Part shown: positions 44,621-55,079 of the stretch, piece by piece
Position numbering within the stretch: the stretch's first letter is position 1
Layout: every line of letters starts with the position of its first letter
Source: an uncultured beta proteobacterium
GTDB taxonomy: Bacteria > Pseudomonadota > Gammaproteobacteria > Burkholderiales > Burkholderiaceae_C
Assembly (NCBI GenBank): GCA_903897925.1
Contig: CAIUDG010000037.1
Span: forward strand, 1 to 64,000
DNA length: 64,000 bases
Direction: 5' to 3'
Notes under the pieces: model-generated
What the model was told of the DNA's origin: nothing
Seen by the model: the letters and a program-made list of their open reading frames with translations, nothing else
Database searches by the model: none
Position numbers and translations under genes: made by a program

Positions 44621-45432
44621 AACGACGTACCGTGTGGGGGGTGTATCTGGCGGGCTTGCTCGGCGGGTTCGGGTTGGTGGCGCAGGTGCAGGCCGACACC
44701 ATGGTGCTGGCATCGACCACTTCGACCGAGCAGTCCGGCCTGTTTGCTTATTTGCTGCCGGCTTTCAAACAGGCCAGCGGCATCGACGTGAAAGTGGTGG
44801 CGGTGGGCACGGGTCAGGCGATCGACATGGGGCGCCGCGGTGACGCCGATGCCTTGCTGGTGCATGACACTGTGGCCGAAGAAAAAGTGGTGGCCGACGG
44901 CGTTTCGCTGCGCCGCTATCCGGTGATGTACAACGATTTTGTGCTGGTCGGCCCGCCCGCCGACCCGGCACAGGCCGCGGGCAAGGACATTGTGGCCGCG
45001 CTGCAGCACATTGCCAGCCACAACGCTGACTTCATCTCCCGGGGTGACCGCAGTGGCACCCATGCCGCCGAATTGCGCTACTGGAAGCTGCTTGGCGAAA
45101 ACCCTGGCAAGGGCAGCGGCTACAAGGAGTGTGGTTGTGGCATGGGGCCGGCACTGAACATGGCCGCCAGCCTGGGCGCCTACGTGCTGACCGACCGGGG
45201 TACCTGGCTGAGTTTCAAAAACCGTGCCGACCTGGTGCTGCTGGTGCAGGGCGACCAGCGCATGTTCAACCAGTATGGAGCGCTGGTGCTGAATCCGGCG
45301 CGCTACCCGCATGTGCAGCAGGCGCTGGCGCAGCAATTTGTTGACTGGCTGACCAGTGCGCCCGGCCAGACCGTGATTGCCAATTACAAGATCAACGGGC
45401 AGCAGCTGTTTTTCCCGAACGCCGCGCGCTGA
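44617..45432 (+). CDS. tupA: tungstate-binding periplasmic protein TupA
   Basis: This 271-residue periplasmic binding protein has a signal peptide ending QVQA-DT. The mature start MVLASTTSTEQSGLFAYLLPAF carries the TTST oxyanion-binding motif characteristic of TupA/WtpA-type proteins, followed by VVAVGTGQAIDMGRRGDADALLVHD and DRSGTHAAELRYW. Tungstate (or molybdate) binding is known for this family. Its position as the last gene in a B-C-A order differs from the common A-B-C order. Confidence 0.9.
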   Translation: MKRRTVWGVYLAGLLGGFGLVAQVQADTMVLASTTSTEQSGLFAYLLPAFKQASGIDVKVVAVGTGQAIDMGRRGDADALLVHDTVAEEKVVADGVSLRRYPVMYNDFVLVGPPADPAQAAGKDIVAALQHIASHNADFISRGDRSGTHAAELRYWKLLGENPGKGSGYKECGCGMGPALNMAASLGAYVLTDRGTWLSFKNRADLVLLVQGDQRMFNQYGALVLNPARYPHVQQALAQQFVDWLTSAPGQTVIANYKINGQQLFFPNAAR

Positions 45433-45451
45433 GCGCCAGGCCAGGGCGGCC

Positions 45452-46093
45452 TTAACGCAGCACCGGCTGCAGCAGCACCACCACGGCGCCAGCGCCGCCC
45501 TGGGCCGGCGGCGCCTGCACAAAGGCCAGCACCTCGTCTTTTTGCACCAGCCAGCGGTGGACCTTGTCTTTGAGCACCGGAGTTTTGCCGGGTGAGCCCA
45601 GGCCTTTGCCATGCACCACGCGCACGCAGCGCAAGCCCTGCTGGTGGGCATTGCGGATAAAGCTGCCGAGGGCGCTGCGTGCGTCGTCGCTGCGCAGTCC
45701 GTGCAGGTCAATCTGGCCCTGGATGGTCCATTTGCCACGGCGTAATTTTTGCGTTACGTCGGGGCCGACGCCAGGGCGGCGGAAACTGAGCTGGGCATCG
45801 GTTTCCAGCAGGCTGCTGATGTCCACCGAATCACTGATGGCCTCTTGCAGCGCAGCGGCTTCATCGAGCAGCTGCTGTTTCGGAATGGCTTGCGGCGCGG
45901 CCGGTTTGAGGTCGACCCGGGCGCTGGGCTGCAGTGGCTGCACTTTGCCGATGGCGGCCTGAAACAGATTGTGCTGGGCCGCCTGCTGTTTCTTTTGCAG
46001 GGCCAGGCGCGCCTGCTCGGCGGCGGCTTGCTGGGCCTGGACTTCAATGGTTTTTTTGACCGTTTTCAGGTCGGCCAGGGAATGGAATTTCAC
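45452..46093 (-). CDS. Smr-domain protein
   Basis: This 213-residue protein has a coiled-coil Gln/Ala-rich N-terminus ([27 protein letters not shown]) and a C-terminal Smr domain. The domain motifs are [30 protein letters not shown] and [35 protein letters not shown]. Smr domains, as in MutS2, are nucleases; they act on DNA or mRNA. The start overlaps the radC stop by four bases, so the two genes are coupled, which suggests a DNA repair role but does not prove it. Confidence 0.9.
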   Translation of the reverse strand: MKFHSLADLKTVKKTIEVQAQQAAAEQARLALQKKQQAAQHNLFQAAIGKVQPLQPSARVDLKPAAPQAIPKQQLLDEAAALQEAISDSVDISSLLETDAQLSFRRPGVGPDVTQKLRRGKWTIQGQIDLHGLRSDDARSALGSFIRNAHQQGLRCVRVVHGKGLGSPGKTPVLKDKVHRWLVQKDEVLAFVQAPPAQGGAGAVVVLLQPVLR

Positions 46094-46800
46094 AGCAAGC
46101 CCCGCTCTGCCATGGACAGGGACAGGCCCGGCGCAACGATGATGTGGTCGATTACGCGGACATCGATCAGCGCCAGGGTGGTTTTAAGGGTTTGTGTCAG
46201 TGCTTCGTCGGCGCGCGAGGGCAGCACCGAGCCACTGGGATGGTTGTGCGACAGCACCACGCTGGAGGCACCGTATTGCAGGGCGCGCTGTACCACTTCG
46301 CGCGGGTGCACGCTGGCCTGGTTGATGGTGCCGCGAAACATTTCTTCCATGGCGATCAGGCGGTTGTGGCTGTCGAGAAAGCAGACCGCAAAGACTTCGT
46401 ACGGCTTGTGTGCGATATGCAGCTGCAGATACTGCTTCATGCTGGCCTGGTCGGCGACGACGTTGCTGTGCTGCATGCGCTGGCCGGTGGCACGCCGGGC
46501 CAGTTCGAGCACGGCCAGAATGACGGCGCGCTTGGCCGGGCCCAGGCCCTTGATCGCGCGCAATTCCTCGGGACTTGCGTGGAGCAGCCCGGCAATGCCG
46601 GAATATGGCTTGGTGCCGTGGGGCGAAGCGTTGGGCTGGCGCCACTGAAGCAGTTCGTCGGCCAGTTGCAGCACGCCCTTGCCGGCGATGCCGGTGCGCA
46701 GCAGCAAGGCCAGCAGCTCGGTGTCGGTGAGTGCAGCAGGGCCGCGCGCAAGCAGTTTTTCGCGCGGCCGGATTTCCAAGGGGAGGTCTTTTACGGACAT
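46090..46800 (-). CDS. radC: DNA repair-associated protein RadC
   Basis: This 236-residue protein has the RadC layout: an N-terminal UPF0758 region ([47 protein letters not shown]), a helix-hairpin-helix-like [32 protein letters not shown], and a JAMM metalloprotease fold with [17 protein letters not shown]. The name comes from an old repair phenotype; its real function is unclear. Its ATG lies about 20 bases downstream of the 3' end of a group II intron in the same orientation, so its promoter probably precedes the intron. Confidence 0.93.
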   Translation of the reverse strand: MSVKDLPLEIRPREKLLARGPAALTDTELLALLLRTGIAGKGVLQLADELLQWRQPNASPHGTKPYSGIAGLLHASPEELRAIKGLGPAKRAVILAVLELARRATGQRMQHSNVVADQASMKQYLQLHIAHKPYEVFAVCFLDSHNRLIAMEEMFRGTINQASVHPREVVQRALQYGASSVVLSHNHPSGSVLPSRADEALTQTLKTTLALIDVRVIDHIIVAPGLSLSMAERGLL

Positions 46801-46827
46801 GGTGTGCGCCTGGGCGGTCCATCTTTC

Positions 46828-46904
46828 TAGGAGGGTAGGGATGCCATCTTGCGATGATATCCCCCCCTAAGAACCGTGCTTGCGACTTTCACCGCACACG
46901 GCTC
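46828..46904 (-). ncRNA. group II intron domains V and VI
   Basis: Domain V (minus strand of 46871-46904, 34 bases) starts GAGCCGTGTGCGG, has a GAAA-type tetraloop region, and ends GCAAGCACGGTTC. This is the near-invariant catalytic hairpin. Domain VI (46828-46870) follows at once with TTAGGGGGGGAT, a GCAA loop and ATCCCTACCCTCCTA. Its exact base pairing and the branch adenosine need folding, but an unpaired A in the CCTACCC side is likely. Confidence 0.9.
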
Positions 46905-46919
46905 ACGCACGACCACTGG

Positions 46920-48674
46920 TTACGTGTCCTCAACGGGTTGCATGCCCCTCTGACGTTTCACCAGATTCAAGTCCCCCGTACTGGGGACCGGCTTGATAAC
47001 CTTCAAACCAAGGGCGTGGACACGCCTGTGACAAACCGGGTGCAGCAGCACCCGATTGGAGAGAGAGTCACTCCCTCCTAGCTGCCGATAGACGATATGG
47101 TGGTCGTCCATGTTTTCATCAGCCATGTCGATCTCTTGCTCACAGAGAGCGCACTTACCACCTTGATCGAACCACAGAGAGGCCCTTTGAGCACTCCAAA
47201 TGGTTTCACCCATTCGTTGCACTCGCAGTTTCTCCCCATAGGCAACCCAGTCGGGGTGGAACGGGTTGTAATCCCCCTTCACTTTGACGTGACGGACAAT
47301 TTTCATGTCCACCAAGGAATACAGCGGAAGCGGTATTCTTTCGTCCCCTCCAAACGGGTCATCTTGCAACCCCGCGAACAGACGGCGTGAACCGCATTGT
47401 TTCCAGTAGTGGGCATACACCCATTTTCCAGTTTTGCGAGGGTGCCTGCGCAGTCCCCAGCGTGTCAATCTCCAATAAATCAGATGGTCAACTTTGCTGA
47501 AGGTCTGCTTTGCGACCGTTCCTTTGTGGTACTGAGCCCAGCCTTGGAGGACCGGATTCAGGCGCTTTATCAGCGTTTCTGTTGGAATCGACACCGACGT
47601 TGCGATGATCTCCTTCACCTTGCCATAAAACGCCTTCACGTTTTTCTGGCTCGGTTTGATGAGTAGTTTGCCCCCGTATTTACGGAAGTTCCACCCCAGA
47701 AAATCAAAACCTTGGTCGATCTGCACAATGCGCGTCTTTTCCTTGGACAGCGTCAGTCCCCTCTCGCGCAGGAATTCGACTATCCATGGTCGGACCGTGT
47801 TTTCCAGCAACTCCTTGGAGTCGCCGGTCACCACAAAGTCATCGGCATACCGAATCAGGTTCACTTTCCCTTTCTTGGTAGGTTTGGTGCCCAGCGTTTC
47901 CCGAAGGAATTGCATGAGTCCCGTTTCCAACCCGTTCAGGGTAATGTTTGCTAATGTCGGCGAGATGATGCCGCCCTGTGGCGTACCGTCATCCGTGCGT
48001 TGGAGTTGACCCGCGTCGACTACTCCTGATTTCAACCATTTGTTGAGCATCACTTTGTCCATGTGGACGTGGTTCAGCAACCACTCGTGGTTGATGTTGT
48101 CGAAGAACCCAGAGATATCTGCATCCAGCACCCATGAGGCCGAAACCTTTTTGGATAGAGATACAAATAACTGGCTCCGTGCGTCATGTGTTGATCGCCC
48201 TTTCCGAAACCCATACGAGTTCGGGTCAGACGCACATTCCACTGCCGGTTCCAGCGCAAGCAAATACAGCGCTTGCATTGCTCTGTCTTTCATGGTCGGT
48301 ATGCCCAGAGGGCGCTCCTTCCCGTCAGCCTTCGGGATATAGACCCGCCGCAGGGGGCGAGCCCGATACCCTTTGGGGTCCAGACAACTGATCGCATTCC
48401 ATTTCTTTGTTGGCGTGTCCCAAAGTACGCGATCAATGCCACTTGTTCGCTTCCCTTGGTTCTCCGTTACTCTCCTGACGGCCAATGCCTTGGCTTGCCA
48501 GGATCGAATGAGACTTCGTGTGAGCCTTGCGACCCTTCGGAAATCTTTATCTGTCATCGCCTGCGCGATGCACATCTGCGTCTTCCCAACAAACACATAG
48601 ACTTTCTTCCAGTCAATGGAATGCCAGTTCTGTTGTTCGTCGAGAGGCGCAGCATCGTTGCCGATGTTTTCCAT
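46920..48674 (-). CDS. group II intron reverse transcriptase/maturase with HNH domain
   Basis: This 584-residue protein supports splicing and retrohoming of its intron. The RT domain starts after a YRARPLRRVYIPKADGKERPLGIPTMKDRAMQALYLLAL segment, has NSYGFRKGRS and GTPQGGIISPTLANI, and carries the catalytic YADD at residues 276-279. A maturase domain X follows (PVLQGWAQYHKG). The C-terminal HNH endonuclease has Cys508 and Cys511 (CALC), then DDHHIVYRQLGG and HPVCHRRVH, all intact. Start ATG 48674 follows a purine-rich AGGGGAAAG site. The gene lies in domain IV of the intron. Confidence 0.93.
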   Translation of the reverse strand: MENIGNDAAPLDEQQNWHSIDWKKVYVFVGKTQMCIAQAMTDKDFRRVARLTRSLIRSWQAKALAVRRVTENQGKRTSGIDRVLWDTPTKKWNAISCLDPKGYRARPLRRVYIPKADGKERPLGIPTMKDRAMQALYLLALEPAVECASDPNSYGFRKGRSTHDARSQLFVSLSKKVSASWVLDADISGFFDNINHEWLLNHVHMDKVMLNKWLKSGVVDAGQLQRTDDGTPQGGIISPTLANITLNGLETGLMQFLRETLGTKPTKKGKVNLIRYADDFVVTGDSKELLENTVRPWIVEFLRERGLTLSKEKTRIVQIDQGFDFLGWNFRKYGGKLLIKPSQKNVKAFYGKVKEIIATSVSIPTETLIKRLNPVLQGWAQYHKGTVAKQTFSKVDHLIYWRLTRWGLRRHPRKTGKWVYAHYWKQCGSRRLFAGLQDDPFGGDERIPLPLYSLVDMKIVRHVKVKGDYNPFHPDWVAYGEKLRVQRMGETIWSAQRASLWFDQGGKCALCEQEIDMADENMDDHHIVYRQLGGSDSLSNRVLLHPVCHRRVHALGLKVIKPVPSTGDLNLVKRQRGMQPVEDT

Positions 48675-49598
48675 ACTTTCCCCTCTTAAGGAGAACCCAT
48701 GGGTGCCCCCTTGCGGGGCGCACCCGCAAGGGTTCATTGATAAACGCGGCGGCTTCATGCTGTCGCACCCTGAGCAAGTCAGCCAGCTTTCGCTGTGGGG
48801 CAGAGCCCCTATGCCATTCATTACAAAATGGCCGTTTGCTTTTTGCTCAATCCTTTGCCCCCTCCACCATGGCCATTGATTGCTCTTTGGTTGCCCATGC
48901 CTTGTGGCGTGGGCGATGAGTGGGGTTTACCTCGTTTCTCCATGCGCCCATCTGGCTGGCAGGCCAGACGATGGGGTTAGGGACTCTCTTTCCGCCAGAA
49001 GTCATTCAGGGAACGATGTGAAGTCATTGACCGCCACATCCCGACTTCATGCCTTTTTGGCCGCAGCTCTTCCCTTACGGGAAAAACAAGCGTTAGCTGC
49101 TTACTGGTAACGACGGTTCAGACGAGAGTTCACATTACATTTCCCATACCCTTTACCTTGGCGATCCCTCCATTTCTTGCTCATGGAGTTGGGACTGACT
49201 TGCATCTGTCTTGTGTGCTTGCGCACGGATCGTTTAACCATAGCTTCGCACCCCCGGATTGCTCCAGACGCACGTATGGTCAAGGTCACGTTGTTCCAAA
49301 CGTGGTTTCGGAAGGAAACAAGACGCACAGAATGGCGCCGTTCTTGATACCTCAGCAAAACGTATAACGTTTTGTAAAGACATGAATAGTGTCTTATTTT
49401 GACAACAGAAAGACCTGCCTTTTGAGCATGTTTTTCTTGAAATCGACCTTTGCAGGTCGGTTGCGCGCCGGAATCTGGATTCCCTTGCACTGTCTTAAAA
49501 TGGGCGTTTCTCAACAAGAGAAACTGGCCGCTCCCAGAGGGAAACGACTATCGTTGATATGCCGCCTTACGGCGACGGAGGGCGATTTCGAGTCGCAC
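48675..49598 (-). ncRNA. group II intron domains I-III (5' structured part)
   Basis: This 924-base stretch has no convincing gene on either strand. On the minus strand it starts GTGCGACTCGAAATCGCC and continues with short stem-loops such as GTCGCC-GTAA-GGCGGC, as expected for intron domain I. Other GTGYG strings occur near 49219, 49243, 49272 and 49326, but they leave too little room for domains I-III. The secondary structure has not been computed. Confidence 0.7.
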
Positions 49599-49626
49599 CA
49601 ATAGGGGCCAGTTTATCGGGACTTTT

Positions 49627-50082
49627 ATGCACAGCAACCTTCCTCGTGCCCAAGCCGGCTCATTTCTTACGCTGCATTACCGCCTGGCCGGACCGGCCGG
49701 GGATGTGCTCAATACCTTTGCCGAAAAGCCGGCCACCATGACGCTGGGCCAGCAGCAACTGTCGCCAGCGCTGGAGCAGTGCCTGATGGGCATGGAAGAG
49801 GGCAGCCGCGCCATTTTTGAATTGCCGGCAGGTGCCGCTTTTGGCGAGCGCGATCCGGCCATGCGCCAGTGGCTGCCACGCAAGGAGCTGGTGGCTTTGG
49901 GCGAGGCCAGCGACACCTACGAGGTTGGTGAAGTGGTGCAGTTCCCAACGCCTGATGGACAGGGCAAGTTTGCCGGCGTGGTGCTGGAAGTACGCGCGGA
50001 CGGCGCGGTGCAGTTCGATTTCAACCACCCGCTGGCCGGGCACCCGGTGAGCTTTGAGGTGCAGCTGATCGGGGTGCTATGA
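49627..50082 (+). CDS. fkpB: FKBP-type peptidyl-prolyl isomerase FkpB (SlpA)
   Basis: This 151-residue FKBP-like prolyl isomerase fits the short SlyD/SlpA class. It shows SFLTLHYRLAGPAGDVLNTF, PATMTLGQQQLSPALEQCLMGMEEGSRAIFELPAGAAFGERDP and an IF-domain-like insert, ending HPLAGHPVSFEVQLIGV (the FDFNHPLAGxxLxF motif of the class). It is likely cytosolic. It overlaps ispH by four bases, a known pairing. Only 28 bases separate its ATG from the intron end, so its original promoter may have been displaced. Confidence 0.92.
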   Translation: MHSNLPRAQAGSFLTLHYRLAGPAGDVLNTFAEKPATMTLGQQQLSPALEQCLMGMEEGSRAIFELPAGAAFGERDPAMRQWLPRKELVALGEASDTYEVGEVVQFPTPDGQGKFAGVVLEVRADGAVQFDFNHPLAGHPVSFEVQLIGVL

Positions 50083-51029
50083 CGCGCCACGGTTTGCAGG
50101 AAGTGCTGCTGGCTGAGCCGCGCGGGTTTTGTGCCGGCGTGGACCGCGCCATCGAGATTGTTGAACAGGCGCTGCAGAAGTTTGGCGCGCCAATCTATGT
50201 GCGCCACGAGATCGTGCACAACACCTATGTGGTGAATGACCTGCGCCACAAGGGGGCCATTTTTATCGAGGAACTCGACGATGTTCCGGCCGGCGCCACC
50301 CTGGTGTTTTCGGCGCACGGCGTGAGCCGTGCCATCCATGAAGCCGCGCGTGCGCGAGGGTTTCAGATTTTTGATGCGACCTGCCCCCTGGTCACCAAGG
50401 TGCACGTGGAAGTGGCCAAGCTGCACCGCGAAGGCTACGAGTTCATCATGATTGGCCACAAGGGCCATCCGGAAGTGGAAGGCACCATGGGCCAGCTCGA
50501 TGGCGGCATCCATCTGGTGGAAGACGTGGCCGGGGTGGCAGACCTGCAGCCGCTACAGACCGAGAAGCTGGCGCTGGTAACCCAGACCACCCTGAGTGTG
50601 GACGATGCCAGTGCCATTGCACTCGCTGTCAAGGCGCGCTTTCCGCTGGTGCGTGAGCCCAAGCAGCAAGACATCTGCTACGCCACGCAAAACCGCCAGG
50701 ACGCGGTGAAGATCATGAGTCCGCAGGTGGATGTGGTGATTGTGGTGGGCAGCCCCACCAGTTCCAACAGCAACCGCTTGCGCGAAGTTGCCCAGAAGCT
50801 TGGCACACCCAGCTATATGGTGGACAGCGCCGACGAACTGCAGGGCGCCTGGTTTGTCGATTGCACCCGGGTCGGACTGACTGCCGGCGCCTCGGCGCCG
50901 GAAGTGCTGGTGCAGGCCGTGGTGGCGCGCATCAAGGCGCTTGGCGCGGTGGCGGTACGCAAGATGCATGGCATTGAGGAAACCGTGAAGTTTCCCTTGC
51001 CCAAGGGCTTGCGCATTGACGCTGACTGA
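50079..51029 (+). CDS. ispH: 4-hydroxy-3-methylbut-2-enyl diphosphate reductase
   Basis: IspH is the last enzyme of the MEP isoprenoid pathway, making IPP and DMAPP with an iron-sulfur cluster. The 316-residue protein has the three cluster cysteines in PRGFCAGVDRAIEIVE, DATCPLVTKVH and QDICYATQNRQ, plus IGHKGHPEVEGTMGQ and VVGSPTSSNSNRLREVA. The start is coupled to fkpB. The enzyme is normally essential, so the operon must still be expressed despite the intron upstream. Confidence 0.97.
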   Translation: MTRHGLQEVLLAEPRGFCAGVDRAIEIVEQALQKFGAPIYVRHEIVHNTYVVNDLRHKGAIFIEELDDVPAGATLVFSAHGVSRAIHEAARARGFQIFDATCPLVTKVHVEVAKLHREGYEFIMIGHKGHPEVEGTMGQLDGGIHLVEDVAGVADLQPLQTEKLALVTQTTLSVDDASAIALAVKARFPLVREPKQQDICYATQNRQDAVKIMSPQVDVVIVVGSPTSSNSNRLREVAQKLGTPSYMVDSADELQGAWFVDCTRVGLTAGASAPEVLVQAVVARIKALGAVAVRKMHGIEETVKFPLPKGLRIDAD

Positions 51030-51065
51030 GTGCGCATAATCCCCGCAGAGTTCTTTTTCGATTGA

Positions 51066-52406
<1,341 letters not shown>

Positions 52407-52457
52407 GGCCCCGGGAGCCTGCTAGAATAGCCGCTTCGCTCCAAAAGAGCGATGCCA

Positions 52458-52547
52458 GGAGAAGTGGCAGAGTGGTCGAATGTACTTGACTCGAAATCAA
52501 GCGTAGGGGCGACCCTACCGTGGGTTCGAATCCCACCTTCTCCGCCA
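52458..52547 (+). tRNA. tRNA-Ser (CGA)
   Basis: The 90-base tRNA has a GGAGAAG acceptor arm pairing with CTTCTCC, discriminator G and an encoded CCA (52545-52547). The anticodon arm CTTGA-CTCGAAA-TCAAG gives anticodon CGA (codon UCG). A long variable arm typical of class II tRNA (GCGTAGGGGCGACCCTACC region) precedes the T arm GGGTTCGAATCCC. It lies directly downstream of serS. Confidence 0.97.
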
Positions 52548-52552
52548 AATGT

Positions 52553-52583
52553 AAGGGGCCTCTGCAGTGCAGGGGCCCTTTTT
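52553..52583 (+). terminator. rho-independent terminator of serS/tRNA-Ser
   Basis: AAGGGGCCTCTGC pairs with GCAGGGGCCC, with one bulged G, one T-G wobble and an AGT loop, and TTTTT follows. It would end the fkpB-ispH-serS-tRNA transcript. The remaining stretch 52584-52775 shows no gene. Confidence 0.8.
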
Positions 52584-52775
52584 ACTTGGCTTGTCGGTGT
52601 GGAATGTTTTTTCTGCATCGTATCCGGGGGGCCATATTCCGGTGGTCGATGTCAACTATCCTTGCCGTTCGGCTGTCGGGTCTGACGGCCTCGGGCATTT
52701 TCCTGGGCGATGTCAGGAGCCAGCATCGCCAGATAAATGAAACGCGTAATGCAGCAATTGAAAATGGCACCGCTA

Positions 52776-54896
52776 TCACGGTCCAATATGCCACGCAGTC
52801 AAGGTGTTTCCCGCCGGCACCACCAGATAGTTTTCTCCTGCCGAGATGCCCAAACTGGAGCCGATACCTGCATTCGTTCCAACCATCCCACTCCACAGCT
52901 GAGCGCCAGTGCTTGTGTCCACCGCGAAAACATTTCCCGTAGTTGAGGCAAGCACCACTACCGCCTGATTGAGGACGATTGGTGAAGTGGTGAGATGTCC
53001 ATCGCCAGTAAATGTCCAAAGAACAGAGGAATTACTGGAATTGATGGCAGTGAGGGTTCCCAGGCTATTGAAGTACCCGGTCTGTGCGGTGATTGCCGGT
53101 GGAACCAAAGCTAGGAAGCTACCAGTTTCGCTTCCGCTTGACGCATTGAATATGAGACTGTTGGGAACTCCAGAGTCAGCCGAGACGGAATAAAGGAATC
53201 CATTGGCATACACGGGTGCGCCCTGGGTCGCACCGCTGCATTGTGCTGCGTACTGCCATAGAACAGCTCCCGTTATAGGATTTAACTTCTGAACATCGCA
53301 AGCATGCGAAATGAACACGCCATCGTCGCTTATCGCCGGGGTACTTGAATCCGCGCCGTTATCTTGAACTTTCCACAATAGGTTTCCATTGGACTCATCG
53401 ACGGCATAAAGCATATGGTTGCCGTTGCCGCTGATATAAACCACGCCGTTGCCCGCCGTTGGGGGGGCAATTACGAAGTTCTCATTAGGCAATTGGATGC
53501 TCCATCCTGCCGCACCAGTTGAGGCGGAAAATGACTTGACAATGCCCTCGCCAGTGACCACAAATAAGGTGCCGTGGTCATAGCTGATCATTGAACGGCT
53601 AAGGGTTCCGGGGAGTGTGATAGGTCCCCAGGCCGTCGCGCCGGTACTTTCGTTCAGAGCGTACAGCGAGGTGCTTCCATTGGTATTCGTTGCCGTAACG
53701 TAAACATAGCCCCCTGCTATAAGTGGATAGAAAACCGCACCCGGAAAATTGGCTACCCAACTCGGACTATTGGGGAAGCTCAGGGGCGTACCAAATACAA
53801 CCTGCCCCGAGTGTGCCGGGTCAATCTGGTATGCGACGGACTGTGTCAGTGGTGATGCGGGAGAGGGATTGGGTTGGAATACATTGATGGTTGCGGACGA
53901 AGCAATGCCGTTCAATGCGGCGGAAATAGTTGCCGCACCATCGCCCACGCCCGTTACAAGTCCGATCGGACTAATAGTAGCGTTGGACAGCTTATTTGAG
54001 CTCTAGGTCACTTGCGCATTCAGGTCATGCGTGCTGGCATCGCTGTAAGTTCCGGTTGCATTGAATTGCAGCGTCTGCCCGGTGCTGATAACAGTGCTGC
54101 TTGGTGTGATTGAAATTGACGAGAGTGTTGCCGCAGGTGTGTTTGTTACCGGAGGTGTTGCAGTAATGGTGATGGGCTGGTAGTTCGCGCCAATAAATTG
54201 CATGCTGGAGGAGGGGTCGGCGTTCGCTATCGAGACACTGTATGTTTGTGCGGCAAAGACCCAGCCGTTCCCGGGCGCGAGGTTGCCCGCACCAATCGAG
54301 TAGCTCGTGGTACTGGTTGGAAGTATTTGCGCCTTGCCGTTAGCGGGCCACACCAAGCTGGCATTTGATCCGAATACACCAATGGCATAAGACGTGTTGG
54401 CAGGCCCTATCAATGGTGCGGACCAACTGAGGAGGTTGCTGGACCCATTGGCCCAATTTGCATTGGCAAGCGGTGCCCCTATCGCCGGATAGCTTGCCAC
54501 TTGTGTGGCGGCGACGGTGTATGTTGAACCGTTCAACGCCACGGTAAGTTGGACCGTGTCGCCTGCTGAGACGGTGAGGGGGCCCTCATAGTCGGCAAAT
54601 TGTGTGTTGTAGTCCAGTGCCACGCCATTGACAGATACCGCCGCATTGCTTACTTGGGTCCCGCCAAGCTTGTTTAATATTTGAACTGTTACGTACGAGT
54701 TCGTCGTTGGTGTCGCGAAACCCGGCAAAACGGCTCCCGTGGGAAAGCTTGTCAAGTTCGCCTGAATGTAAGGAGGTGTGGTGTTTGTAGCTGAGCTACC
54801 GCCGCCTCCACCCCCGCATCCTCCAATGGTCAAAAATAAAATGCAAAAAAAATAAAATCCCGCCTGTGCGGCATATCCACTGTGAATTCTTTTCAT
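52776..54896 (-). pseudogene. BIG2/PQQ-propeller lipoprotein gene broken by an amber codon
   Basis: Two halves in the same frame (54896-54003 and 54002-52776) are separated only by a TAG at 54005-54003. The N-terminal half is a lipoprotein with a lipobox Cys (LTIGGCGGGGGG), then Ig-like strands. The stop falls inside a BIG2 domain: LQFNATGTYSDASTHDLNAQVT-stop-SSNKLSNATISPIGLVTGVGDGAATISA. The family has a Trp at that site (VTWSS), so TGG to TAG explains it. The second half is a PQQ-like beta-propeller with repeated DxSTGAxLW blades (VDTSTGAQLW, VDESNGNLLW). Without the stop it would be 706 residues. It is a pseudogene unless the stop is a sequencing error or is suppressed. Confidence 0.82.
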
Positions 54897-55079
54897 AATC
54901 TCCCTGGCTAGCGCCGCTGATTATCCATGCAATTGCAACTGTCTTGGCGGCGGGGTTCCATAGCAGCAGGTCGCAACTATGGCATAGCGGCAGGCTGGTT
55001 TTTGTAGGTTTTGCGCTACGTTTGAGCATTGATAATGGGATGGGGAAAAATACCGTCAATACCAAATAGAAATAGAAGG

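Larger units (their letters stand above)
46821..49598 (-). mobile_element. group II intron with intron-encoded RT/maturase-HNH
   Basis: On the minus strand the element begins GTGCGACTCG at plus 49598, fitting the GUGYG 5' splice signal. It carries structured RNA, a reverse transcriptase gene, and ends with domains V (46871-46904) and VI (46828-46870). The 3' end is placed at 46821 because AT there fits the AY rule, but it could lie anywhere from about 46815 to 46830. It lies between the divergent radC and fkpB genes, about 20 and 28 bases from their starts. No transposase or terminal repeats are present. The length of about 2.8 kb is normal for HNH-type bacterial group II introns. Confidence 0.88.

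Noticed and set aside
49210-49330. Alternative 5' ends of the group II intron
   Set aside because: Several GTGYG strings occur here on the minus strand, but the distance to the maturase gene would be too short for domains I-III. The string at 49598 also begins with a stem pattern typical of domain I.
46821-49598. Insertion sequence or retron
   Set aside because: There is a reverse transcriptase but no transposase, terminal inverted repeats or msr/msd-like region. The domain V hairpin and HNH-type maturase identify a group II intron.
52582-53019. 145-codon minus-strand frame
   Set aside because: It overlaps the 3' part of the broken lipoprotein gene in another frame and has no motif.
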